Below, in pieces: positions 27,390-36,190 of a stretch of 60,466 nucleotides of DNA; position 1 is the stretch's first letter; each line of letters opens with the position of its first letter. This DNA is from an uncultured Campylobacter sp. (GTDB lineage Bacteria; Campylobacterota; Campylobacteria; Campylobacterales; Campylobacteraceae). A program made the position numbers and the translations under genes. Where the stretch lies: positions 1-60,466 of the forward strand of contig NZ_CALKZP010000021.1 of NCBI RefSeq assembly GCF_938002845.1, read 5' to 3'. The notes below the pieces were generated by a model. That model was not told the origin of the DNA. It searched no databases and saw only the letters and a program-made list of their open reading frames with translations.

Positions 27390-27833
27390 TTATTTGCTTA
27401 GCATTGAGCTTAGCATCCATAGGCGTTTTTCATAATCGCCGTAGTGATCCTGCGCGATATTTGAAGTCGTATCGTCGCCCTCTTCTTCGGCTACTTCTTG
27501 AAGCTTTTTAAATTCTTTTACTAAATACTCGTAGGCTTTTTTAACATCCTCAAGTACCTCAGATACGCTATAGCTATCTTTTACACTAATCGGAGCGTCT
27601 TTTGAAAGCTCAATTAGATCCTTAGCTTTAGTTACAGCTTTACCGCCTATTTGAAGCGCGCGCTCAGCCATATCGTCGAAGAGCTCGCCCATCTCGTCGT
27701 ATGCTTTCTCGGTGTAAGCGTGAACCTGCGCGAATTGTAAGCCCTTAACATTCCAATGATAATCGTGGAATGCAACAAAGAACGCATGAGCGTCCGCCTG
27801 AAGTTTGTTTAATTGTTTTACTGTTTTTGACAT
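27390..27833 (-). CDS. dps: Dps-family ferritin-like protein
   Basis: This 147-residue protein assembles as a 12-subunit shell that stores iron and protects DNA from peroxide. The ferroxidase residues are present: H26 in FHDYHWNVKG, and D53 and E57 in FDDMAE. The family helix pattern runs to the end. A TATAAT box and a PerR/Fur-like operator lie upstream, which suggests peroxide or iron control. It is a single-gene transcript with a clear terminator. The ribosome-binding site is AAAGGAGACAC. Confidence 0.95.
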   Translation of the reverse strand: MSKTVKQLNKLQADAHAFFVAFHDYHWNVKGLQFAQVHAYTEKAYDEMGELFDDMAERALQIGGKAVTKAKDLIELSKDAPISVKDSYSVSEVLEDVKKAYEYLVKEFKKLQEVAEEEGDDTTSNIAQDHYGDYEKRLWMLSSMLSK

Positions 27834-27861
27834 TGTGTCTCCTTTATTTAAAATTGCTGTA

Positions 27862-27867
27862 ATTATA
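27862..27867 (-). promoter_or_regulatory. Predicted dps -10 element
   Basis: TATAAT on the minus strand lies 29 bases before the dps start codon. Confidence 0.6.
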
Positions 27868-27883
27868 GCAAGATTTGCTTAAA

Positions 27884-27898
27884 TTATAATTATACTAA
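27884..27898 (-). promoter_or_regulatory. PerR/Fur-like operator upstream of dps
   Basis: TTATAATTATACTAA differs at two positions from the 15-bp palindrome TTATAATnATTATAA known for PerR/Fur-type sites in C. jejuni. It sits just upstream of the dps -10 region, where a repressor would block transcription. A+T-rich chance matches are possible. Confidence 0.45.
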
Positions 27899-27987
27899 GT
27901 AATAAATTTTATCTTTTAGTGAAATTTTGAAATTTAATAGCTTTTAAATTTATCTACAATTTTTTTGAAATTTCAGCTATGCTGCAT

Positions 27988-27993
27988 TATAAT
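27988..27993 (+). promoter_or_regulatory. -10 element directly before the M23 peptidase gene
   Basis: TATAAT lies only 8 bases before the ATG at 28002. A transcript from it would begin at or next to the start codon, so the mRNA may be leaderless. No ribosome-binding site is seen before either candidate ATG (28002 or 28017). Confidence 0.4.
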
Positions 27994-28001
27994 GCCGCAT
28001 T

Positions 28002-28919
28002 ATGAAAAACAAATTTATGATAACTATAACCGACCTTAACGGCTCTAGGAATTTTTTGCTCTCGCAAATCATCAAAAAGATCGCGTTATATTTGGTACTA
28101 TTTGTTTTTACTGTTTTCGTCACAGGTGCGCTATATATCAGGTATCTGGGCTCTAAAATCGACAGCCTTTCGCGAACCAAAACCGAGCTTAACGAGCTAA
28201 ATCAAAAACTTCGCGACGGTATCGCGGCAAGTCAGATGGAATTTGAAGCCATCGAGGGTAAAATTTCGGATTTGGAGCATCAGTTTGGGCTTGATCCTGA
28301 GGAAGATGAGCGCGCAATCGACCGCCTATCTCACATCAAGCCTACTTCCGAGCAAGAGATCAAGGAGCGCGCGCAAAAGATCATCAACGAAAAATTCTCC
28401 GACGCGCTGATAAAAGAAATTTTTATGCAGATCCCAAACGGCAGGGTAATGCGCACTCATCAACTCAGCGAGAAATTTGGCTGGCGCAACCATCCCATCT
28501 TAAAGCGCAAGCAGTTTCACCCGGGCGTCGATCTGCGCACTCCGCCCAAAACGCCCATCTACGCGCCTGCAGACGGCATCATCCAATACAGCGGCGCTGG
28601 CGCTACTGGCTATGGCAATCTAGTCGAGATTCGCCACAACTATGGCTTTACGACACGATATGCGCATTTGGATTCAAATTTAACTCGCAAAGTAGGCGAG
28701 TTTGTAAACAAGGGCGATCTTATCGCTTTTAGCGGCAACACCGGGCTTAGCACCGGACCTCATCTGCACTACGAGATTAGGTTTTTGCAGCTGCCGTTAG
28801 ATCCGCTAAATTTCATCAACTGGAACGAAAAAAATTACAAAGAAATTTTTACTAAGGAGGAAGATGTCCCATGGCAATCTTTAATAAAGGCGATGCAAAC
28901 ACCGCTCAAACAACAATAA
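28002..28919 (+). CDS. M23-family peptidoglycan endopeptidase, cell-shape type
   Basis: This 305-residue protein has an N-terminal membrane anchor (about residues 23-48), a coiled-coil stretch (about 50-95) and a C-terminal peptidase M23 (LytM) domain. The zinc ligands are H173 and D177 in FHPGVD and H256 in TGPHLHYEI, with H222 in RYAHLD also conserved. It acts in the periplasm on peptide cross-links. The bactofilin gene overlaps its end by 49 bases, the same pairing as Csd1-CcmA of Helicobacter and the Pgp3 group of C. jejuni, which set helical shape. Alternative start: ATG 28017. Confidence 0.88.
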   Translation: MKNKFMITITDLNGSRNFLLSQIIKKIALYLVLFVFTVFVTGALYIRYLGSKIDSLSRTKTELNELNQKLRDGIAASQMEFEAIEGKISDLEHQFGLDPEEDERAIDRLSHIKPTSEQEIKERAQKIINEKFSDALIKEIFMQIPNGRVMRTHQLSEKFGWRNHPILKRKQFHPGVDLRTPPKTPIYAPADGIIQYSGAGATGYGNLVEIRHNYGFTTRYAHLDSNLTRKVGEFVNKGDLIAFSGNTGLSTGPHLHYEIRFLQLPLDPLNFINWNEKNYKEIFTKEEDVPWQSLIKAMQTPLKQQ

Positions 28920-29287
28920 TCTCGTCAGGCACGCTCATCAAAGGAGAGCTACACCTGTCGTGCATTTTGCATATCGATGGCAATGTCGAAGGCGACGTGA
29001 TCTCCGATAACACCGTCGTCATTGGTAAAAATGGTACCGCGCGCGGCTCGATCAGGGCCAAGCATATCGTAATCAGCGGCAAATTTTTCGGCAATATAGA
29101 AGCCGAGCTCGTCGAGCTGCTAGGCGGCGGTGTACTCGTGGGCGACGTGCTATCGCAAAGCTTCGGCATCGAAGTGGGCGCGAAATTTAACGGAAAAAGC
29201 GCTGTAAGTGGCGGCGATCAAGCCCTAGTCATCGACGGCAGCGCAAGCGAAGACGTCAAGCTCATCGACAAAGCTTTAGGCGAATAA
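28871..29287 (+). CDS. ccmA: Bactofilin (polymer-forming cytoskeletal protein)
   Basis: This 138-residue protein begins MAIFNKGDANTAQTT and has the right-handed beta-helix repeat pattern of bactofilins: LIKGELHLSCILHIDGNVEG, then DNTVVIGKNGTARGSI, then FFGNIEAE. Such proteins polymerise at the inner membrane and position cell-wall hydrolases. The start lies inside the M23 gene in another frame. AAGGAGG is placed 10 bases before it, so this start is secure. Confidence 0.92.
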   Translation: MAIFNKGDANTAQTTIISSGTLIKGELHLSCILHIDGNVEGDVISDNTVVIGKNGTARGSIRAKHIVISGKFFGNIEAELVELLGGGVLVGDVLSQSFGIEVGAKFNGKSAVSGGDQALVIDGSASEDVKLIDKALGE

Positions 29288-29554
29288 ATCGCGCACATTT
29301 GGAATTCTTGGGATTTTAAAGGCTTTGAAACTCGCAAAATTTCGGAATTTAAAAGCCTAAAAAATTCCCATACTTTGAAATTTTTGAATTTGAAATTTTA
29401 AAAATTCTGAATATTTTAAAATTTTCTAAATATGGAATTTATACAAAATTTACTGCAAAAAAAAACGCAGATTTTAAAATTAAATTTAAAAGCGTAACGA
29501 GATCGTTTACAATTTTAACCTCATCGTCGCGCCTGCTTTAAAAATTTGGCGACG

Positions 29555-29824
29555 TTATTTTTTAGAATCTTTCGAGTTAATCATAAATTTATCAATCAAA
29601 ATAGCTAGCACTACAAATATAATCACGAATGCGATTACATAGGTAATTTTAAGTTGATCTACTCCTTTCTCAAAAGCGAGAAAATCTACAACAAAAGATG
29701 GATTATAAAAATTTCCAAACAGGGAGGCTAGCGTATCGATGCTATTCATATAAAAACCAGCTCCAAAAAAAGCAGCCACAAGTGCAATAATAATACCCAT
29801 CAACCTTTTAGCGTTAGACGACAC
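29555..29824 (-). CDS. Small two-TM membrane protein, 89 aa
   Basis: I recognise no family. There are two hydrophobic helices (about residues 9-27 and 62-80) with an outward or inward loop between, and the C-terminus is charged (KFMINSKDSKK). The start is a GTG preceded by AAAAGGAT. It stands alone between the bactofilin gene and tRNA-Ser, facing the bactofilin gene. The lower G+C fits a recently gained or fast-changing gene. Confidence 0.6.
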   Translation of the reverse strand: MSSNAKRLMGIIIALVAAFFGAGFYMNSIDTLASLFGNFYNPSFVVDFLAFEKGVDQLKITYVIAFVIIFVVLAILIDKFMINSKDSKK

Positions 29825-30220
29825 GGTAAATCCTTTTAAAAAATGTATTTGAAGATTATACCCCCATTAATCTTAGCTTAAATTTCGTGCGATGACGAAG
29901 GTAGAAAATTTAAGGATCGGAATTTATGTGCAGAATTTGCGCCAGATTTTACTGGACCACCATAAATTTAAAGAGGATTTTAACGTAAAGTTATAGTAAA
30001 CTTTGGAATTAAGCTTCAAAAATTTTAGAATTTGCAAGGCAAGCGAATTTATACTTAAAATTTTACTATGATAAATATGAATTCTTTTCATAGCGCCTTT
30101 TGACTCGTTATATCTCTTTGTGCCGTCAGCTCAAAATATCCGAGTGGTGATAAATTCTGCGAGCTGAGCTAATTTAAGCCCATTATTAGATTAGTTATGT
30201 ATAATGCAATTTCTTTTTGT
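29825..30220. other. Spacer before tRNA-Ser
   Basis: I see no gene in this stretch. It ends with the tRNA promoter. Confidence 0.5.
30200..30205 (+). promoter_or_regulatory. Predicted -10 element of tRNA-Ser
   Basis: TATAAT lies 16 bases before the mature 5' end of the tRNA. Confidence 0.55.
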
Positions 30221-30311
30221 GGACAGATGGGTGAGTGGCCGAAACCACACCCCTGCTAAGGGTGCAGCTTCTAACCGGGGCTCGAGGGTTCAAATCCCTC
30301 TCTGTCCGCCA
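30221..30311 (+). tRNA. tRNA-Ser(GCU)
   Basis: The acceptor stem GGACAGA (30221-30227) pairs with TCTGTCC (30301-30307), followed by discriminator G and an encoded CCA. The anticodon stem CACCC/GGGTG holds the loop CTGCTAA with anticodon GCU, which reads AGC and AGU. The long variable arm, of the class II type expected for serine, and a GGTTCAAATCC T-loop are both visible. Confidence 0.96.
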
Positions 30312-30362
30312 CTATTTTAGAATTTAAATCAATAAAATTTCACTTCCGTGATTCAATCGATT

Positions 30363-30992
30363 TTAGCCGTCTAGGATACTGCCTAAAAGCAGCACCGGCA
30401 TCATTAGCGGCATTACGATGAGTCCTTGTATATCGGTATCCATTTTCGCATCGCGCTCGCTTTTGATCCCGCTATCGACCGCTATACGCGCGGGATACTC
30501 GATCGGCACGCTTAGGCGGTGCGATCTGCGCAGCTCGTCGTGATCTTTTAAGCGCTTAAAATATTTGCCTTCGATCAGATAAGAGTAGCGAAACGTAGAA
30601 CTATACGCGGGCTCCAGCTGCTCTGGGTCGTCCATCAGCTTAGCCTGCACGGATAGCGGTAGATCGTATTTTACAAGCTCGATTTCATGCTGGATATACG
30701 CGGCATCGCTGCCCTCGTTATATCTGTCGATCGTAAGCATGCTTACGTTGCGCCTTATCGCGTCTTTATTCAGCGACGCCAGACTCGCAACCTTGGCGCG
30801 CACGGTGCTAAGATTCGCATCAAATACGTAATCGTAAATCTCACCACTCATTCGCAACTGACCGCCGGATTCCGCGCTCATTGCGACGATATGCTCGCGC
30901 CCTTGCATATAGCCCGGCAAATTCTTACTAGCACATCCGCTAAAAACTCCACAGCATAGTGCCAAAACCGCGCCGCAAATCCAAAATTTCAT
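30363..30992 (-). CDS. Hypothetical lipoprotein, 209 aa
   Basis: The protein begins with a lipoprotein signal ending in FSGC, so the lipidated cysteine is C20. The mature part has no family that I recognise. The start has a good GAAGGAAG site. It lies directly after tRNA-Ser, facing it, and no partner gene is apparent. A short hydrophobic C-terminus (GLIVMPLMMPVLLLGSIL) is unusual for a lipoprotein and might be a second membrane contact. Confidence 0.7.
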   Translation of the reverse strand: MKFWICGAVLALCCGVFSGCASKNLPGYMQGREHIVAMSAESGGQLRMSGEIYDYVFDANLSTVRAKVASLASLNKDAIRRNVSMLTIDRYNEGSDAAYIQHEIELVKYDLPLSVQAKLMDDPEQLEPAYSSTFRYSYLIEGKYFKRLKDHDELRRSHRLSVPIEYPARIAVDSGIKSERDAKMDTDIQGLIVMPLMMPVLLLGSILDG

Positions 30993-31366
30993 AAACTTCC
31001 TTCGTAAAATTTAAAGACGGATTGTATTAAATTTTGCCTTAATGAGAGTGGAATTTTACGGCGCAGCGGAATAGAATTCTGCGGTGGAATTCCATGGCGG
31101 CGACGCGTAGAATTTCGCGCGGACTTCCATAAAATTCCGATGAAATTTCACAAGAATTGAAGCCAGAACGCGCGGAAGAGGTAAAAGAAGCACAAGAGCG
31201 CTGCCAAGATCTTAAAATTTTAAAATCTCGAGGAAATTTCGCGAAAGGAAGCGAGCCATTTGTGCGTCAAAACTTAACCATCATCGCGAGCTTGCTTTTA
31301 AATTTTAAAATTTTACGACAGGCTTTAGAATTTAAAATTCCAAAGCCCTTTTTGATATGCGGCGCG
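30993..31366. other. Spacer between lipoprotein and dehydratase genes
   Basis: No gene is visible. A forward frame at 31157-31522 runs antisense into the next gene and is rejected. The stretch contains several GGAATTC and AAATTT words. Confidence 0.5.
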
Positions 31367-32584
31367 CTACTTTCGATTTGCGTTAGCAAGCATCAGCTTT
31401 ATGCGGTTTTCTTGATTTACCGCGCTTGCGCCCGGGTCGTAGTCGATAGCGGCGATGTTTGCTTGCGGATAGTTTTGTTTGATCTTTCGGATCATTCCGC
31501 GCGCGATGATGTGGTTTGGTAGGCAGCCGAAGGGCTGCGCGCACACGACGTTTTGTATGCCGTGACGCATAAACTCGACCATCTCCGCCGTCAGCAGCCA
31601 GCCCTCGCCCATCTTCACGCCGTGACCGATGTAGCCATCGGCGGCGGCACGAACCTCGCTAAATGGGCTCGGCGCGCGAAATCCGAAGCGCTTCATCTGC
31701 TTAATCATCATGCGCTGGAAAAATTCCACTACTTTAGCGACCGCAAGCGAGCCGTAATACGCCGCGCCGCCCTTGCCATAGAGCTGCTTGTCGTAGACCG
31801 CATCATAGATGCAGGTAAGCACGAAGTCCATCAGCCCCGTATTGACGGGCTCGGCGTTTTCGCGGATGAGGTAGGCGTTCAGGCCGTTGTTGCCGATGGG
31901 CGAGTATTTGAGATAAATTTCGCCCACGATGCCCACTTTTACTCGCGGCTTATCGTCACGCTCGATTTTAGCGAACTGTGAGAGGATAAATTTGAAATTT
32001 TTCTTAAGATTAAAGAACGATCTTTGATCGGTCAAATTTTTGATCCGCTCGGCGCAGAGTTCATAAATTTCATTCGTTTGATTTTTGATCTTTTCGTAGG
32101 GCTTGCACTGATTATACAGCCCCATCATCAAATCGCCGTAAAATATTGCGGCGAAGAGCTTTAGAAGCGATTTTTTTCCGAGGCTAAATTCGTTCTCATC
32201 TAGCGAGCCGAAATTTAACGAGATCGCGGGGACATAACTAAAGCCGCTGTCCTCAAGCGCTTTGCGAAGCAAATTTATGTAGTTGCTCGCTCTGCAGCCG
32301 CCGCCCGTTTGGCTGATGAGGAGCGCCACCTTGTGCGTATCGAACTCGCCGCTTTTTAGCGCGTCAATAAACTGCCCGATGACGAGCAGCGCGGGGTAGC
32401 ACATGTCATTATGCACACTGCGAAGCCCCTCCTCGACGATATTTTGACGATTTTCGCCGAGTAAGACGCTCTTATAGCCCTCGTCGCGCAGCACGCCTTG
32501 CATAAAGCGAAAATGCGGATCGATCATCGTGGGGATCAATATCGTGTGGGTCGCTTTCATATCTTTCGTAAATTTAGCAAACAT
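31367..32584 (-). CDS. 2-hydroxyacyl-CoA dehydratase-like (HgdB/D-type) protein
   Basis: This 405-residue protein resembles the dehydratase-like C-terminal part of very large activase-dehydratase fusion proteins of anaerobes. Visible blocks are TMIDPHFRFMQGVLRDEGY, VHNDMCYPALLVIGQFIDAL, ISQTGGGCRASNYINLLRKAL and VCAQPFGCLPNHIIARG; several cysteines are positioned to hold an iron-sulfur cluster. Its start codon shares one base with the stop of the activase gene upstream (TAATG), so they are translationally coupled. The substrate is unknown, and the related double-cubane reductases show that dehydration is not the only possibility. Confidence 0.75.
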   Translation of the reverse strand: MFAKFTKDMKATHTILIPTMIDPHFRFMQGVLRDEGYKSVLLGENRQNIVEEGLRSVHNDMCYPALLVIGQFIDALKSGEFDTHKVALLISQTGGGCRASNYINLLRKALEDSGFSYVPAISLNFGSLDENEFSLGKKSLLKLFAAIFYGDLMMGLYNQCKPYEKIKNQTNEIYELCAERIKNLTDQRSFFNLKKNFKFILSQFAKIERDDKPRVKVGIVGEIYLKYSPIGNNGLNAYLIRENAEPVNTGLMDFVLTCIYDAVYDKQLYGKGGAAYYGSLAVAKVVEFFQRMMIKQMKRFGFRAPSPFSEVRAAADGYIGHGVKMGEGWLLTAEMVEFMRHGIQNVVCAQPFGCLPNHIIARGMIRKIKQNYPQANIAAIDYDPGASAVNQENRIKLMLANANRK

Positions 32585-35538
32585 TAGCGCGCATCCTTTC
32601 TTGCTTCTTGTTGCGCGCCTTGCCTCTCGCGCTCTATCATGGTCGCTTTTAGGCTACGCAGGCGGATCTTGACCGCACCTAGGTTCGTAACCTCGTCGAT
32701 TTTAAGTTGAGTGTAAATTTTACCGTTTTGGCGCAGTATGTCGCGCACCTCGTCGCCTGTGATCGCATCTATCCCGCAGCCGAAGCTCACTAGCTGCACC
32801 AGCTGCATGCGCGGGTATTTACAGATGAACCGCGCCGCGCTATAAAGCCTGGCGTGGTAGGTCCATTGATTAAGGCTTTTCGTCTGCACCCTGCTAAGCG
32901 GCAGCGCGTCCTCGCTAAGCACTATAAAGCCCAATGAATTTAGATAGCGATCGATGCCGTGGTTGATCGTCTTGTCGATATGATACGGACGACCAGCTAG
33001 CACGACGGCGGACGCGCCGCTACTTTGTATCTCTTTTAGGGTCTCCTCGCCTTTTATTAAAATGGTATTTTTATAGTTTTGCAGCTCCTTAAGGCCTTGC
33101 AAGACGGCGTTTTTCACGGCGTCGGAATGAAATTTATACCCGGCGTCCGCGAGCTCAGCCTGCATCGTTTTGCAAAACGAATCTTGCATGTTAAGATCCA
33201 CGTGCGGGTAGAGGAATTTTTTCTCCTCCAACGTGCCTACGTTTGCGCGTATCAGTTCGGGGTAGTATGCGACTACGGGGCAGTTGTAGCAGTTCTCGCT
33301 GATATTTTCGTCCAAGCTGTAGCTCATACACGGATAGAAGATAAAATCGACGCTCTTATTTAGCAGATCGTAGATGTGGCCGTGCACGCTTTTAGCCGGG
33401 TAGCAGACAGTATCGCTCGGGATGCTTTGGCTTGCCAAAAACAGCGTCTCTTTTCGCGGCTTTTGCGACAGCACGACGCTCATGCCTAAATTTTCAAAAA
33501 ACGCACTCCAAAACGGGATCATCTCAAACATATTCAAAACAAACGGAATTCCGACTCGCGGTGCGTCTTGCTTCGGCGGCTTACGATATTTTCGCAAAAG
33601 CTCGTTTTTAAACTCAAATAAATTCGTAATGTCGTGGCGGATCTCTTTGCCCGCGCCGCGCTCGCATTTATTGCCCGAGACAAATTTAGTATCGCCGAAG
33701 TAGCTGATCGTAAGCGGGCATTTGTTCGTACAGAGCTTGCAGACGCTAAATTCGCTGCGATGAGTGAAATTTTCAAGTTCTGCACGACTGATCATATCGG
33801 TACGCTCGTTTGCGTTATTTTTGGCAAAAAGTGCCGCGCCGTATGCACCCATAAGCTCGCTGATATCTAGACGGATCACGTCCTTGCCGAGCTCTTTTTC
33901 AAACGCGCGCAGCACGGCATTGTTTAAAAATGTCCCGCCCTGCACTACGATGTTTTGACCCAAATCGTCGGCATTTCGCACGCGGATAACCTTGTAAATC
34001 GCATTTTTTATGACGCTAATAGCAAGTCCGGCGCTGATGTCCTCGATCGTAGCACCGTCCTTTTGAGCCTGCTTAACCGAGGAGTTCATAAAGACCGTGC
34101 AGCGGCTGCCAAGCTTGGCGGGATGGGTCGCAAAAAGGGCTAAGCTTGCAAAATCTTTAATGTCGTAGCCTAAAGAATTTGAAAAGGTCTGCAAAAACGA
34201 GCCGCAGCCCGAGCTACATGCCTCATTTAGCACGATAGAATCGATATTGCCATCTTTAATGGAGAAACACTTGATGTCCTGCCCGCCGATGTCGATGATA
34301 AAATCTACTTTCGGATTGAAGTGGCGCGCAGCACTATAATGCGCGATTGTCTCGACGATACCGTAATCAAAGCGAAAGGCGGTTTTAATGAGATCCTCGC
34401 CATATCCGGTAACGCCGCTGCCCTTGATCTTGATGCGACCCTCGCAAAGATCGTATAGCTCCTTAAGGCGCGGCAATAGGATGTCGACCGGATCGCCTTT
34501 ATTGGAGGAGTAAAATTTATACAGCAGCTCGTAGTTTGCGCCCATAAGCACGACTTTGATCGTAGTGCTGCCGCAATCCACGCCCAAATACGCATCTCCA
34601 CTGTAGGTGTGGATATCCACCTTAGGCACGCTCGCGCGGGCATGGCGAGCGGTGAACTCGTCAAATTCCGCCCTATCTTTAAAAAGTGGCGGCTCGGCTT
34701 CCAGCGCGGTCCTATCGGGTTCCTTTTTTAAAAGCGCGATCGTCTCCTCTAAATTTAACGTTTCGCCTGTATCTTTTGCGTACAGCGCGCTGCCGTAAGC
34801 CACGAAGTAAGGCGCAATATCGGGGAAAGTCGCCGTTTCGTCGGTGAGCTTTAGCACCTCTTTAAAGCGCTTCTGAAGGCCTTTTAGGAAAAACAGCGGG
34901 CCGCCTAGAAACAGGATATTGCCCTTGACCTCGCGACCTTGCGCAAGCCCCGAGATCGTCTGCTCGACGACCGCGGCGTAGATACTAGCGCAAATATCCT
35001 CTTTTCTAACGCCTTGATTTAGTAGCGGCTGAATGTCGCTTTTAGCAAATACGCCACAACGTGAGGCGATCGGGTAAATTTTATTAGCCGAAAAGCTTAG
35101 GCGGTCGAGCTCCGTGATATCCAGATGCAAAAGGTTGGTCATCTGATCGATAAATGCACCGGTGCCGCCCGCACACGAGCCGTTCATCCGCTCCTCAAGT
35201 CCGCCCGTGAGAAATAAAATTTTAGCATCCTCGCCGCCCAGCTCGATTACGACGTCGGTCTTTGGAAACATCCGCTTGACGCCGAGCGAGGTAGCGAAAA
35301 CCTCTTGGACGAACGGAATTTTGCAATTTTTGGCGATACCCATGCCCGCCGAACCCGCTATGGCGACGCTAAATTGCTCGCCTGCATAGGTTTTTTGGAT
35401 TTGCAAAATTTTATCCAGCACCAGCTCTTTGGGCTTTGCCAAATGCCGCTCGTAGCTCTTGCTTAAAATTTCATATTTATCGTTTAAAACTACCGTTTTA
35501 ACAGTGGTTGATCCTACGTCAATGCCTAAAAAAATCAC
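32584..35538 (-). CDS. Double ASKHA acyl-CoA dehydratase activase + DUF2229
   Basis: This 984-residue protein has two BadF/BadG-type ATPase domains in tandem. The first starts GIDVGSTTVKTVV near residue 5; the second starts GVDCGSTTIKVVL near 317. Each has the cysteine loops that hold a bridging [4Fe-4S] cluster in activases (NGSCAGGTGAF, SRCGVF; EACSSGCGSF, GSRCTVF). A cysteine-rich linker (CKLCTNKCPL, later NKCERG) precedes a DUF2229 domain at about 640-900. Such activases use ATP to push single electrons into a partner enzyme, here probably the coupled downstream protein. The start is a GTG. Confidence 0.8.
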   Translation of the reverse strand: MIFLGIDVGSTTVKTVVLNDKYEILSKSYERHLAKPKELVLDKILQIQKTYAGEQFSVAIAGSAGMGIAKNCKIPFVQEVFATSLGVKRMFPKTDVVIELGGEDAKILFLTGGLEERMNGSCAGGTGAFIDQMTNLLHLDITELDRLSFSANKIYPIASRCGVFAKSDIQPLLNQGVRKEDICASIYAAVVEQTISGLAQGREVKGNILFLGGPLFFLKGLQKRFKEVLKLTDETATFPDIAPYFVAYGSALYAKDTGETLNLEETIALLKKEPDRTALEAEPPLFKDRAEFDEFTARHARASVPKVDIHTYSGDAYLGVDCGSTTIKVVLMGANYELLYKFYSSNKGDPVDILLPRLKELYDLCEGRIKIKGSGVTGYGEDLIKTAFRFDYGIVETIAHYSAARHFNPKVDFIIDIGGQDIKCFSIKDGNIDSIVLNEACSSGCGSFLQTFSNSLGYDIKDFASLALFATHPAKLGSRCTVFMNSSVKQAQKDGATIEDISAGLAISVIKNAIYKVIRVRNADDLGQNIVVQGGTFLNNAVLRAFEKELGKDVIRLDISELMGAYGAALFAKNNANERTDMISRAELENFTHRSEFSVCKLCTNKCPLTISYFGDTKFVSGNKCERGAGKEIRHDITNLFEFKNELLRKYRKPPKQDAPRVGIPFVLNMFEMIPFWSAFFENLGMSVVLSQKPRKETLFLASQSIPSDTVCYPAKSVHGHIYDLLNKSVDFIFYPCMSYSLDENISENCYNCPVVAYYPELIRANVGTLEEKKFLYPHVDLNMQDSFCKTMQAELADAGYKFHSDAVKNAVLQGLKELQNYKNTILIKGEETLKEIQSSGASAVVLAGRPYHIDKTINHGIDRYLNSLGFIVLSEDALPLSRVQTKSLNQWTYHARLYSAARFICKYPRMQLVQLVSFGCGIDAITGDEVRDILRQNGKIYTQLKIDEVTNLGAVKIRLRSLKATMIERERQGAQQEARKDAR

Positions 35539-35790
35539 ATCTCGCTCTTTACTGAATAAATTTTTACTCGGCCGAATCCTCGAATTTAGCGCGAGCTTTC
35601 TAAATTAAAATTTGCATTTTATAGTAATATTTTTAAACGCAAATAAAATCAGGATATATTTTATCTTTTTCTATCGAAAAAGACGATTTTTAGGCAGTTT
35701 AGAATTAAAAATTTTAATGGAAAAGTTGTAAAATTTTAGATTTAATGCGAGTAGACTTTGCGCGAAATTTTTTAAAATCTCGCGCATTAT

Positions 35791-35819
35791 AAAAAGAGCT
35801 TCCTTTTGAATTGGGAAGC
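35791..35819 (-). terminator. Intrinsic terminator of the rpsP-rplS operon
   Basis: On the minus strand GCTTCC, a 10-base loop and GGAAGC are followed by TCTTTTT, starting 15 bases after the rplS stop. This is the clearest rho-independent terminator in the window. Confidence 0.85.
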
Positions 35820-35833
35820 GTAAATTTAAAGGA

Positions 35834-36190
35834 TTATTTTCGAAGCTCTTTGATTTTAGCCGCTTTACCGCGTCTGTCGCGTAGGTAAAATAGCTTCGCG
35901 CGGCGAACGCGTCCTTTTCTTAAAACCTCAATGCTTTCGATACTCTCGCTGTAGATCGGGAAAATTCTCTCTACGCCGACGCTATTTGCGCCGATCTTGC
36001 GGATGATAAAAGTCTCGCTGACGCCGTTTCCGCGACGCGCAATGCAGGTGCCTTCAAAATTTTGAATTCTGCTCTTATCGCCCTCTTTGATCCTGATGGC
36101 TACCTTTAAGGTGTCGCCGGCACGGAAATCAGGCACACTTTTGCTTGTGATCTGGGCGTCCTCAAACGCTTGGATATACTTGTTTTTCAT
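35834..36190 (-). CDS. rplS: 50S ribosomal protein L19
   Basis: This 118-residue protein lies at the ribosomal subunit interface. Family blocks are FRAGDTLKVAIRIKEGDK, RIQNFEGTCIARRGNG and FIIRKIGANSVGVERIFP. It overlaps trmD by 4 bases. Its ribosome-binding site AAAGGAAAT is encoded within the last codons of trmD (residues KGN). It is the last gene before a strong terminator. Confidence 0.97.
   Translation of the reverse strand: MKNKYIQAFEDAQITSKSVPDFRAGDTLKVAIRIKEGDKSRIQNFEGTCIARRGNGVSETFIIRKIGANSVGVERIFPIYSESIESIEVLRKGRVRRAKLFYLRDRRGKAAKIKELRK

Noticed and set aside
31157..31522. 121-codon forward frame before the dehydratase gene
   Set aside because: It runs into the 3' end of the conserved minus-strand gene and lacks a ribosome-binding site.
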